From Bryoerythrophyllum caledonicum (Eukaryota > Streptophyta > Bryopsida > Pottiales > Pottiaceae), in assembly GCA_963971425.1 (NCBI GenBank), contig OZ020521.1, forward strand, positions 4,481,519 to 4,545,518: 64,000 nucleotides of DNA. The letters run 5' to 3'. Shown here one piece after another: positions 21,307-32,417 of the stretch. Under the pieces are notes generated by a model. That model made no database searches. It was not told where the DNA came from and worked only from the letters and a program-made list of their open reading frames with translations. Made by a program: the position numbers and the translations under genes. How positions within the stretch are numbered: position 1 is the first letter of the stretch; every line of letters begins with the position of its first letter.

Positions 21307-23071
21307 ACGTCGTCTTAGTAAAGCACCTGTTCTAATTCCCCCAGATTGGACAAAACCCTTTGAAGTATATGTTGATGCTTCTAATATGGCAATTGGAAGT
21401 GTGTTAAGCCAGAAAGATTCCAAAGGTCATGATAGACCAATTTACTTTGCAAGTAGACAGTTGAGTGCCCCAGAAAGGAACTATTCAGTAACTGAAAGAG
21501 AAGGTCTTGGCATGATTTTCTCTGTTCAAAAATATAGGCATTATTTATTGGGATATAAATTCACTTTTCATATTGATCATGATGCCTTGAAGTATATGAT
21601 CAATAAGCCTCAATTAAGTGGTCGAATTGCAAGATGGGTTTTATTATTACAAGAGTTTGATTTTACCATTAATGTCAGACCGGGGAAAATACATCAAAAT
21701 GCAGATTTTTTATCACGACTTAGTGAGACTATAAATCCACAGTCCATAGATGATAACTTTCCAGATGCACACATCTTTTCTGTTGAGGAGGGTGTGGAGG
21801 TGCTTGATGTAATTCCAAAAGAATATGCCGACATCATCTACTATTTAACTAAGGCTACTTTTCCTATTGAATACACTAGCAAAGATAAAATTAAACTAGT
21901 CCATCAATCTTTGCCTTACACCATGATTAGTGGTGTTCTCTATAAGCGAGGCAAAGATGATATACTTCGACGATGTGTAAATCCTAGTGAAGTGTCAATG
22001 ATTTTAGTAGGATGTCATGATGATGTCTGTGGAGGGCATTTTGCGGGCTGGGCTACAGCTCAAAAAGCATTGCGAGCAGGCTATTGGTGGCCCACTCTTT
22101 TTGCCGATGCCACTAATTATGTTAAAAAATGTGATCCTTGCCAGCGAGTCGGTAAACCGACAGCCACTAAGGCTATGCCATTAACACCAATTTTAGCACA
22201 AATTCCTTTTGAGAAATGGGGAATTGACTTTGTAGGTCCCATTAAACCACCTAGTCGTGAGGGTCAAAAACGCTATATCTTGGTTGCAACGGAATATGTG
22301 ACTAAGTGGGTAGAGGCCCGTGCCACTAGAAATGATGACGCAGACACTGTGGCAAAATTTATTTATGAACATATCATCACTAGGTTTGGGTGTCCAAAAG
22401 AAATTGTAAGTGATAGAGGGACTCATTTCATCAATGATACTATTGAGAAAATGTTGCAAAAATATTTTATTAAGCACCGTAAGTCGTCACCCTATCACCC
22501 TAGAGCTAATGGACAAACTGAAAAGTCTAATGGTATTCTCTGCAAGATTATCACTAAGACATTACAAGGCAATGCATCTAATTGGGATTATGAGTTGAAT
22601 AATGCATTATGGGCATATAGATGTACAATAAAAACTACAACTAAAGCAACCCCTTTCCAAATAGTATATGGATTGGAGGCTATGCTCCCGATAGAAGTGG
22701 CATGACCTTCTCTACGCGTGGCAATTTCTGAAAGATTAGATGATGAATAATCTCTAAGAGAAAGATTAGATAATCTAGAACGTCTAGATGAAATTAGAGG
22801 TCAAGCCTACATGAATATGGAAGCTATACAAAAACAAAGGAAAACTTATTATGATAGTAAATTACAACCAAAAACTCTAAAAGAAAATGATTTAGTCTTA
22901 CTCTATGACAGTAGATTCCAGAAATTTCCCGGAAAATTTAAAATGCGATGGTTTGGACCATACAAAATACTTAAATCTTATCCTAATGGTTCTGTGGAAT
23001 TACAAGATATTGCAGGTAATGTGCATGCAACACGCTATAATGGCTACAGGCTCAAAAAGTACGTAACTTGA
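21307..23071 (+). pseudogene. pol: RNase H-integrase part of giant element's pol
   Basis: This continues the frame interrupted at 9,666. RNase H: VYVDASNMAIGSVLSQ (about 21,369), TEREGLGMIFS, HIDHDALKYM and NADFLSR. Integrase: HHCC domain (CHDDVCGGHFAG ... CDPCQ, about 22,014-22,143), DDE residues in WGIDFVGPI (about 22,219), VSDRGTHF (about 22,408) and ANGQTEKSN (about 22,506). The C-terminal domain has ENDLVLLYDSRF and MRWFGPYKI. Stops lie at 22,703 (TGA) and 22,748 (TAA), between the integrase core and its C-terminal domain; the rest is open to 23,071. Both stops are C-to-T type changes from Arg and Gln codons, in line with deamination of methylated cytosines. Confidence 0.9.
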
Positions 23072-24606
23072 GGGCAAGTTACCTTTTAAAGAGGGGGGCT
23101 ACACCCCTACTTAAAGGAAAATTTTAAGAAAATCTTAAGAAAGAATTTTTAAGTAGTCCGGAACGACACTAAACTACCAAAGGGAAAGTGTAAAATTTTG
23201 TGTTTTAAGTCATAGTTAATTTATGATCATTCATAAAAAATATTCACAAAAAACTTTCTTGAGAGAAACCTTGTCATAAGGTATTATTGAAAAAATAAAA
23301 TTCAAAAATAAAAATTCTTAAGAGCTAAATCATTTTGCATAAAAGAACAGTACTTAAGAAGTCATCTCAAGTTAAGTCACAGAATTAAGATCATAAGTGG
23401 GATGTCATGACAGTTGTCCTAAGAACTTCAGTGCTCTTAAAGACACAGATGTTTTAAGGAACTTAAGCCGTCTTCAAGCACTCAAGAGACGTCAAATCTA
23501 CAGTTGCCTTAAGAACTCAAAATAGTCTTAAAGACACAAATGACTTAAGAACTTGAGTGTCTTATTTGCGAGGATGTCAGAAATCCAGTTGTCTTAAGAA
23601 CTTGAGTAAACACCTTAAGACAGTAAGTCTGGGGTTATCCCTGAAGTTCATCTTAAAAAAAAAAAGTAAAATTGTGAGACAATAATAAACTTAAGCAAGG
23701 AAATGCCTTAAGACAAAAGTAAGCCGAAGCAAATTATGGAAAATGGAAAAACTTAAGAAAATAAAAATGATGATTAAGTTGGTAGGAAATCTGTGAGAAG
23801 CGACCTTGTCATAAAGTGGAGAAATCGCATCATGTTGAAAGATCAAATTAAAGTGCCATGGAAGGGACAAAAGTGGACACTTCACTCGAGGGAACAACAA
23901 TCAATCACGTCAAAAAAGATCATTACAATGACTTGAAAAACGTGATGATAAGGACGAGTGGGGACGGGACTTAAAACCAAGTGGCAAAACTTGATGAGCC
24001 GTTAAGAAAACGAGCTGCCAAACTTGGCTATGGCTCATCAGAGAGAATTCACAAGTGCATTGTTCAGTTGCTGAAGCAGAGTCGAGAGGTTAGTTTGCAT
24101 TGTTGAGAGTCAGAGTGTATCGTGAAGAATTGTTGCAAAGCTGTGAGTTTTGTGAGACTCTGCGTCGGGGAAGCGAGGTGTCACCAAGAGCGAAGGCAGA
24201 GGTCGTCACACGTTCTGGTGGTAAGTTCGTCGTTTAAGTCATGCTGAATGTGAGTTCACAGAATTGTTGGATTATGCCATGTCGTTGTGAATAAGGTTGC
24301 TTAAGACAACAGAATTTAACTGATCTTCCTTGCTAAGGTATGAGATTAACGGAATAAAATTTACTGAGAGTAGATAACTATCTACGAGAGTAAAATCAAA
24401 GAGTTTGTTAAAGAAAATCAAGAAACGGAATAACCGTTGTAACCACCTTGCATGTAATCTTAAGACATAAGTCTGCACAGATGATAGGGAATTCTATGAG
24501 TGTAGATGCATGTCTTAAGAGTGTTCGTAGCGTGAAGAAGATTGCAAAAACGAAGTAGACATTGCAGGGAAAAGAGCTTTGCTTTGTTGTTAAAGACAGG
24601 TGCAAA
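23072..24606. other. Non-coding spacer between pol and ORF3 of giant element
   Basis: AT-rich with no supported gene. It is studded with CTTAAG hexamers (about 14 between 23,100 and 24,520). Around 24,050-24,235 the base composition becomes more GC-rich and a good splice donor (GGTAAGTTCG, about 24,221) appears, so a leader or intron for ORF3 is possible. Confidence 0.5.
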
Positions 24607-27600
24607 ATGGTGAATCCAAATTCACAGAGTGGCGTTGGTTGTAAGAGAACAGCAGACAGAGAAATCAAGATGAGCCAGAAACGGAAGACGAAGAAGGATT
24701 TCGAGATCGATCCTTCTCCGCTGAGGGAGTTGCCAAAGAAGGTGTATGAGGGCAACCGCAAGAATTTGGAGAAGGCAGGTCTCCTGCAATTCATCGAGCA
24801 GTAATGGCCGGAGGCGGATCTACCGCGAGTGCTGGCTTTCATGCTGAACTCCAAGCGAGGCGCACAAGACGAATTTTTGATCAACGGTGAAGTGGTTCGC
24901 TTCGACGTCGAGGTCGTCCAGCAGCATTGCCCAAGCTTGCCAAAGACGGGACCTACGCTGGTGGGATTGCCTTTGCTAACCAAGACTGAGCTCAGTCGGG
25001 TATTCGAGAGGCCAGACGACGCCAAGGTGGGACGGGGATATTCGATCAAGAAGGCCAAGGCTTCGTGGAAGGAATGGCTGAAATTTATCAACCTTCGACT
25101 CTTGATGGCTTTTGATGGAACGGAGGTATTATCACCCAGCGCATTGGCTGCAGCGTACAAAAGCTGGAATGGAGAGCGACTCAATTGGTCCAAGATCATG
25201 TACGCGCATCTCCGACTGGAGCTAGCAGGGAAGAATACCCGCCACAACATCTTCTTTCATGGGACCACGTACTTCTCAGCAATTTGTCCCCCATTGAGGA
25301 AGAGCTTGACTGGAGGAGCACAAGAGGTGGAAGAAGAATCAGGGAGGAGTTCCAAGAAGAAGAGATTGCACAAGATGGTGGAGGAACCGGAGGAAGAAGA
25401 GGAACCGGAAGAGGCTTCCGAAGAAGAAGAAGACGTAGGAGATGAAGACATGACCAGTCCAGCAAGGGAGGACGCAGAAGAGGAGATGCCAGGGTCACCT
25501 GAAGCCCCTGCACCAGCGAAAGACAAGGGGAAGAAACAGTTGGCGGAAGTGCAGAAGAAGAAGGTGAAGCCCCCGATCTCCACTGGAGGTGTCTTGAGTA
25601 TCACCTCAGGACAGGAACCACGTCCACCAGCAGCAGCGAAGCTGTCCAAGACACCATCCAAGCAGATTGTTCCGTACGCTGCTCCCGAGGTTGCCACAAT
25701 GGAGGACCCTGAAGATGAAGCTCCTCTCAAGCGGACAGAGAAGAGATCGCAGGGGGCAGATAGCACCAAACAGGGTGAGGTTCGGGAGTTGAACAAGGCG
25801 AATCTCGAGCTGATGGTGATCCAGAAGGATGATCTCGTAGCTCAATACCAAGCCACCAACAAGGACATCTTGTTGGCCAAGGATCAGATGCAGAAGGACT
25901 TCCAACGCGAGAAGCTCCGGCTAGAGAAGGCGCTCTTGGAAGCAGAGCGAGCTAAAGAGCTGCTGGACAGGGAGCAAGGTGAGCTGCGAGGGAAGTTGGC
26001 CCAAACAACTGAAGAAATTCAGCGCTGGGAGACCTTGTGCAACAAATAGACCACTAAGGCACAACAATGCGAGGAGTTGCAGAAGAAGCTGAGCCACATG
26101 GAGCAGGAGTACCATCGCCTCAAGGCGGAGTCGGAGAAAGAAAATTCAGCTCTAGCTGGAGACAAGGAAGCACAGGTGCGAGATTGGCACACGTTGCAAG
26201 AAGAGCTCCGGCAAGCTTCCGGGAGCGCTGCCCACTGGAAGGATCTCCACACTGCGAAGGAGCGACAAGTTGAAGAATACTTGCTCGAGATTGAGAGTCT
26301 TAAGATTCAACACCAACTGGTGAAGGAGCAGTATCAGGCTGAGAAAAATTTGGCGACGGAGTTAGCGACATCCCTAGCTCAACAGAAGAGGGAGGTGCAG
26401 GCGAGTAGAGAAGCGTCGACCGTAGCTACGCCTGACTCTTCACAGGTAGCAGAGTTGGAAGAGAAGGTACGAGATGTCACCGAGGCTAATGCCCGGTTGA
26501 CTGCACAGACGACCACAGATAGAGGAGTGAAGAGCAAACTCCAAGAGGCAATTTGGTGCCAGGACTTACACAGTCCGCCAACCTTCGCACTCTTCCGAGC
26601 CTATGAGTTGCAGAGGACCGCTTGTTTAACCATGATGTGTTTGAATCATGGAGACAAGTTGAGCCGAGGAGAATTTCAGAACCTAGGGACCGTAGCGGCG
26701 AACTTCGCCAATATGCAGAATCTAATCTGCGAAATGATTGTGAGACAAGACCTTCAGCTGGAGGACTCGAGACAGCTGCTGGTGCCGATCGGTGATATTG
26801 GAGCCAGAGTGCTACTATATTACTGGCACTTGGAGGGGCAGATGCGGAGGCAGTATGATCAACCGGATGTAGCTCAACGAATGGTAGTCATTCCGGAGGT
26901 TGATCTCAAGACAGCTCCCCTCTCCACGGACTATCTGGGAGAATGGAAGAACCAGATGGAGAAGCTGACAAAGCTGCTACAGAACGAGCAGAGCTTTGTG
27001 GGATGCATGACTCAAGTCCAGGAGCGCGAGGACTTGGCTCAGCGAGGTGAGATCACCATGGGGCAGTATCTCTACGCCAAGGTCCGAGCTCACCACCGAC
27101 TTAAGCGTGCGATCGAGGGAGCAAAGAAGAAAACGGTGGATGTGGCAGATGCGGTTCAGATGGCCACTTTCATGTCACCCCCTCCAGATTATAGACACAC
27201 GATCTGGGGAGGCTTGCCACTACCAGTGATCGGATCGTTGAGCAAGCAACGATTTCTCGAAGAGTACGAGAATCTATTTAATAGCGAGGAGGAGGTGCCA
27301 TTTCCCTCATGGCAAGCCATAGATTGGCTGTTGGAGGACTTTGGCTTGTCACCGCAGGTCTGGAGACAGTGGGATCAACTATATCCCAAGGCATCCCAGA
27401 CGTGGTCAACGGTGCCACCAGCAGCGATCACGACGAGCTACCACCAGTGTCCCTTGAAGGGATATCGGCGTTACAAGTGGGCGCCCTGGAGTAAGCTCGA
27501 CATAGTGCCTTACAACTGGCCACAGATTCCAGGGAGTTTTTCTTCTCCCCAGGAATGCAGTGATTCCTATCGAGCCTTTTTTGAGATTCACCGAAGACAC

Positions 27601-28020
27601 ACGGATCCTCTGTGTTTTCGAGCTGCAGTGTTCTGCAACATTCTATCTCATATGTGTATGCGATACAAGTGCGTGGTGAATGTCAACAGATTTGACGAGA
27701 CCAAGCCCGAGTTTCACCTATGGACGAAGATGCAACAGATGCCAAGTCGCCATATGAGGACTTTGGAGTGTATGGTAATTACCAACTTCCTCCACGGTGC
27801 GAGCTCGGTGTTTGCCTTGGAGAATTCCAACAAGCGTCAAGAGCAGCTGGTGGCCTGGTTGAGTTATCAGAAGGCACACGAGACGTATCTCTTCAAGGAT
27901 GATGAAGATGTTCGTCGTAATGTGGAGATGGCTGAGCTGCAGCTGATTCTCCAGGAGTGTGAGTTCAAGGATGCGTACAAGCATAAGCGTCCTCGACTCG
28001 AAGCCAGACCAAGATCTTGA
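24607..28020 (+). pseudogene. ORF3: large coiled-coil protein after pol, two in-frame stops
   Basis: One frame of about 1,137 codons from the ATG at 24,607 to 28,020, broken by TAA at 24,802 and TAG at 26,047, each one transition from Gln. The N-terminal part (about 24,829-25,330) is globular, with no family I recognise. Residues encoded at 25,330-25,800 are very Glu/Lys/Pro-rich and low in complexity. About 25,790-26,540 is strongly heptad-like coiled coil. 26,560-28,020 is a second globular region rich in Trp, Tyr and Cys (VLLYYWHLEGQM, CHLW-like blocks, CNILSHMCMRYKC). No membrane span or signal peptide is evident, so it is not an obvious env-like gene. Its base composition is much richer in GC than gag-pol: sampled 60-base lines give 58% at 27,001 versus 33% at 9,001. 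Capture of a host gene is one explanation. Confidence 0.7.
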
Positions 28021-28576
28021 GTAGACATGAGGTTTTTTAGGAGAAGCTCTGTGCAGACAATGTAAATATTATGATGGAATTTTGTGATTGCAGCTAGAGT
28101 TTAGAAGTTTGCAGCTTCGAGAACTTAGGATATGACTTATTGTGGAAGCCAGGATAATGAGCTGATAGCTGATTTTGAAAGACTGAACAAAAATCTGTAA
28201 AGCTGCAATCTTCTGGAAATATGAATGACATTAGCTGCATGTTACGATGTCATAAGATTATGAACACGAAGAAATGGGATCAACAACTAATTAAGAGGAG
28301 AAACTGTCTGGGAATTCTAGGAATGTTCTACGAAAAATAAAAATAAAATATATATATACAAGTGGAAGTCAGCTGAAAGGAGGTTCGGTGACTTGGGAGT
28401 GTACACACAAAGAAGGAAATATTAAGCTGTAAGTTATGAAAAAAAAAAAAAAAAACCATGTTAAACTGCTTGTAACTACAGGAGTCAGCACTCTAGTCAA
28501 GCGTGGTGGGATAAGCCACGTGTGATGATACATACCCGGCACTAGCACCCGGAGGTTGCCACGACAGTATGTACCC

Positions 28577-28652
28577 GCGGCACACGTTAACCGACCACCA
28601 AGGCCTGCTAGATGAAGGTATCCGGTCTGTTAGCCTACATATCGTGTGCCGC
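28577..28652 (+). other. Hairpin-forming GC-rich island
   Basis: GCGGCACACG (28,577-28,586) and its exact reverse complement CGTGTGCCGC (28,643-28,652) enclose 56 bases. A second, imperfect pairing (TAACCGAC with GTCTGTTA) continues inward. Upstream, CATAC and GTATG (about 28,532 and 28,567) can also pair. The island stands out in AT-rich surroundings. No known RNA family was recognised. Confidence 0.45.
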
Positions 28653-29440
28653 AGGAGCCTTACCAAATGATATGGGATAAATGCTGAACCTAGTATACAG
28701 AAAAATAATAACTTCTCTCACTGTTTCAATTATTTGGAGACATATGCACAACCTACTTTCACAATCTGAAGCGTGATGAATCACAATGAAGGAACAATTA
28801 TAAAGAACTTAGGAAAGAATGGAAAAAGAAGATTGATTTTCGGAGTCTGTGACTTATAAAGAACCTGTCAATACAGACAGAGCTCTGTCTATACGTGGGT
28901 AAGAACATGTTCAGGAAGAAACGAACCAGCTGAAAGAACAGATAATTTTCCTAATTAAAAAACCAGTACGTAGTAAGTTTATATTTTAAAGTCCAACTCC
29001 TTAAGTTCAAAATTCTAGAAAAGATCCCTTTAAGTACAAAATTGTAAGAGCCCTTAAAAACACTGTTTTGAGTGAGATCATCTTTTCTTGTGACCTTAAG
29101 GAAAGTGAGAGTTTAAGTTACAACCTTGAGCAGACTAGAACCTTAAGAACCAGACAAGCAAGAGAAATTTAGTTCCTTAAGGAAAAAGAACAAATAGGAT
29201 AGATCCTTATTTTCCTTAAGTAAGTCAGTTCTTAAAAACCTCTAATGAGTGAGTTTTCTTAAGAACAAAACCAAAGTCAGTTACACTCTGGATAAAACAA
29301 AAATCTTAAGACTTACATGTAGTGAGAGTTTTAAGAATATGTGGAGGGATAGTGTCTTAAGGAAAGAGCAAATTCAATTGAATTTGTAAAAATAAATAAT
29401 AAATAATAAAATAATATAATAAACTTAAGGCATATAGCTG

Positions 29441-29700
29441 AAAGGAAAAAATAAGAGGGAGAGAACATGATAATTCTAATGAGAGAGTATCATGAAAGGA
29501 AAAAATAAGAGGGAGAGAACATGATAATTCTAATGAGAGAGTATCATGAAAGGAAAAAATAAGAGGGAGAGAACATGATAATTCTAATGAGAGAGTATCA
29601 TGAAAGGAAAAAATAAGAGGGAGAGAACATGATAATTCTAATGAGAGAGTATCATGAAAGGGAAAAATAAGAAAGAACATGATAATATTGAGAGATAAAG
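29441..29700 (+). repeat. 54-bp tandem repeat, four units plus a decayed fifth
   Basis: Units at 29,441-29,494, 29,495-29,548, 29,549-29,602 and 29,603-29,656 are essentially identical (AAAGGAAAAAATAAGAGGGA...GTATCATG), followed by a shortened, mutated unit. An open frame on the minus strand across it is only a product of the repeat. Confidence 0.93.
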
Positions 29701-29972
29701 CAAAAAGGCTATGGAAAACAATGTGAGTAATGTAGATGAGACGATTAGTGGTGAAGTAATACACACACTACTTGAATTGTATGATAGGATAGCTCACACA
29801 AGTTAGAAAATAGAAATAAAAGATTGTGGAAAGAAGATTAGTAATCTAGGATTAGTAATTAGTTGTGAGGATGCACTACTAATTTACTAATCAAGAGATG
29901 TGAGGACTAATAAGTGCTAATTTTCTAAATTTGAAGAAAAAATGATGAATGAAGTGAAAAAAAAAAATAAAA

Positions 29973-29975
<3 letters not shown>

Positions 29976-30008
<33 letters not shown>
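29976..30008. repeat. (TA)n microsatellite
   Basis: A run of about 16 TA dinucleotides follows an A-rich tract. Confidence 0.95.
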
Positions 30009-30013
<5 letters not shown>

Positions 30014-30427
30014 ATTGCAAGTGGAATGTAAAGGAAGATATGGAAGAAAAAATAAATTGAAAAGAAAAATTTGGAAAGCAATGAAAATTAAAAATGAAGA
30101 TTTAAAAGAGAATGGAAAAATTCAAAGCTAAAATGAAAAAAATTATGGAAATCTACAAATGGAAGACTTAACTAAAAGAGTTAAGTTAAAAGGAGAAACT
30201 TGAAGCTAAGTATGTATGAGACATACTCATTAAAGAGAAGAACAATGGAAAGCAAATAAAGAAAATCAACAATTCTTAGAGAATAAAGACAAGTAAGAAG
30301 AAATCTATATGGAGCTCAAAGAGACTACAAGAAAATGATAGAAAGGAAGATGGAGTGTGAAAGATCAAGTTCAAGGACAAAGGTCGTTGAAGTCGACGAG
30401 GACGTCTCCAAGCTAAGAAGAGGGCTA

Positions 30428-32412
30428 TGTAGAGCCAAAATGACAAAATTAGCTTTTTTCCGAAAATTAAGTGTAAAAAGGGTTGTAGATATATGAAGAA
30501 TTAAAAAAATTAATGATTAAGTTTACACTAAGTAGTTAATTAAGTGGAAAGTACCTATTCATATCCAAGAATAAGGAAATAATGGGAAAAGGGTTGAATT
30601 CGCATCCTTTGGATAGGGTGTACCTTTTCATGAATAGATATAAAGAGATGTGAAGATTTAGTGGAATTAATCTTATTGGTTAATACTAGGGAAAACCTCT
30701 TTCCAAGAGTTGTACCTCTTGGATGTTGAGTAGAATGACTAGCTTGAATTTTTAGCATTCTTAGCCATTACCATAAAAATTCCTTGGAGGAAGATTGGAG
30801 TGAGCCCTAGCTTTAGGTGAAAGAGCTAGTTGATGACTCTTAATGTTGTAAGAGTATTTAATTTTATATATGAATATATAATGATTATTGAATTTGCATA
30901 TGTAGAGTCTTGTAACTTGAGTCATATGTATAATTGCAATAATATATGAACTTCATTGCATAAATTTGACATTGTGTGTTGTAAATGCAATTGCATGCAT
31001 TAGGTATTAATTGTGGATAAAATTCCTATGCATGAATGCATTGTATATTTATTCTTCATGGAATAAGTTAGGGAAATACCCTAACTACTAAGGTCGTGTG
31101 TGTGACCTTGTGTGTGTGTTGGAGCAATAATTATAATTGTGAAGATTAATGGAGATAATGTGGAATTAAGTGACTTAGTGCATGAGATGTGTGATGCATA
31201 AGTACTTAATAAGATCTCAAGTGTGAGTGAGCATAACTTGAGTATCATAAGAATAAGAGTGGAGATCTTATTCATGTTAATGCAATTTATGCAATAAACA
31301 TCAAGAGTGGCATACCTTGATGCATGGCAAGAGTGTCATATTATGCATACAAAAAATTAGCATTAAGTCTAACCTTAATAGAAGGGATTCTCTAAGGTAG
31401 GCTAAGTTGTGAGTATTTAAGAATCTATCATAAGAGAGAAAATAAAGAACAAATCCCAAAGAAAAACTTAAGAAGAAAACATAAAAACTTAAGAATCTTA
31501 AGTCCAAGTTTGGATACATAAACTTATGAAGAGTGAGACCTTAAGTACCATGAGACCCTTAAGTTTAAGGGCTTGGACTTAAAGGTTCGTATGAGTGAGA
31601 ATACGGGACAACATTTGCAGTTAGTGAGATGCATTCCCGGTTCTGGAAGTCTTAAAGACAGAAACTTAAGAACACTGTAGGACCGAATTGGTCTAGACAG
31701 TGCAGGTTCTTAAGAATCAGTCCTAAGTGAGAAAGTGAGTGCTTAAGAACTCAAGGACAGAAACTGTGTTCTTAAGAACATGGACCCGACCGAGAGAGAA
31801 GTCTTAAGTAAAATTCAGACATCTTAAAGACTAAGTGGTACGAGTAAGTGTGGAACACCGTGGTCTTTAAGGGATAATTGTGGGTAAGTGAACTTAAGTG
31901 GAGACTTAAGAGGTGAACTCCTTAAGACTTAAGTTAACTTGTGTATGGGATTTTTGAGACTAACCATTGTCTTAAGAACGTGATCACGTGGACCGAGTGG
32001 ACGGACGTGAAAAGTGGAGCGTTTTTGTATGAGGTAAGAATGTGAATTCTTAAAGATTGTAATTAAAGAACCAATGCAATGAGACTTAATGGAAACTTCC
32101 ATTAGCCCAGTGTGGCAAGTGTTTAAGGATTAGTGGCATAAGCACAATCTTAAAAGGACTAATGTTCCGTTTTAAGGCACGAGAGATCCTTAGGGTTTAG
32201 ACTTTGTTTGTGGATCCCTTAAGAGTGATGCTAACAACCCTAATTTCCTAAAAATAGATAGATAACCTTAAGACTTAACCAAAAAGATAGCTTTAACGAC
32301 ACAATTAATCTCCAATTACTTAAAACTAGGCGTATGATCATCCCCGTAACGAATCCTATGAGGTGTGGGTACACTTGGGTGTTTTATTAGAGTGGTGAAA
32401 AACCACTCTACA
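30428..32412 (+). repeat. 3' LTR of giant gypsy element
   Basis: Copy of 1,158-3,142. Six differences were counted, for example at the positions matching 1,339, 2,758 and 2,922. It is followed by ATGTG at 32,413-32,417, the second target duplication. Confidence 0.95.
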
Positions 32413-32417
32413 ATGTG

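Larger units (their letters stand above)
28021..30427. other. Long 3' non-coding region of giant element
   Basis: No supported gene. It contains a GC-rich structured island (28,495-28,665), a CTTAAG-rich stretch (about 28,980-29,430), a 54-bp tandem repeat (29,441-29,700), an AT dinucleotide run (29,976-30,008) and the polypurine tract AAGAAGAGGG (30,415-30,424) just before the 3' LTR. Confidence 0.7.
1158..32412 (+). mobile_element. Giant Ty3/gypsy LTR retrotransposon (outer element)
   Basis: The element is bounded by LTRs of 1,985 bp that begin TGTAG and end CTACA, with ATGTG target duplications outside. The span is 31,255 bp. Subtracting the nested inner element and its duplicated target leaves about 19.6 kb, at the large end for gypsy elements. 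Order: 5' LTR, primer-binding site, four small ORFs (3,379-4,781), gag-pol in the order gag, protease, RT, RNase H, integrase (4,840-23,071, interrupted by the inner element), long non-coding stretch, large ORF3 (24,607-28,020), long 3' non-coding region, polypurine tract, 3' LTR. I count six differences between the LTRs, so insertion was fairly recent, yet its long ORFs carry seven in-frame stops. Protease before RT and RNase H before integrase fix it as Ty3/gypsy. The exact lineage needs a tree. Confidence 0.93.

Noticed and set aside
24408-25250. 280-codon minus-strand open frame
   Set aside because: It lies opposite ORF3, lacks a recognisable motif, and its length is explained by the composition of the sense ORF.
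24607-28020. ORF3 as an env-like gene
   Set aside because: No signal peptide, transmembrane segment or fusion-like hydrophobic stretch was seen. It is mainly hydrophilic coiled coil.
28140-28660. Hammerhead ribozyme search in the 3' region of the giant element
   Set aside because: CTGATAG and GTGATGA words occur, but the conserved CUGANGA...GAAA core with flanking stems is not formed.
29357-29764. 135-codon minus-strand frame with repeated FSFHDTLSLEL blocks
   Set aside because: It is the translation of the 54-bp tandem repeat, whose unit length is a multiple of three, so stops are absent by construction.
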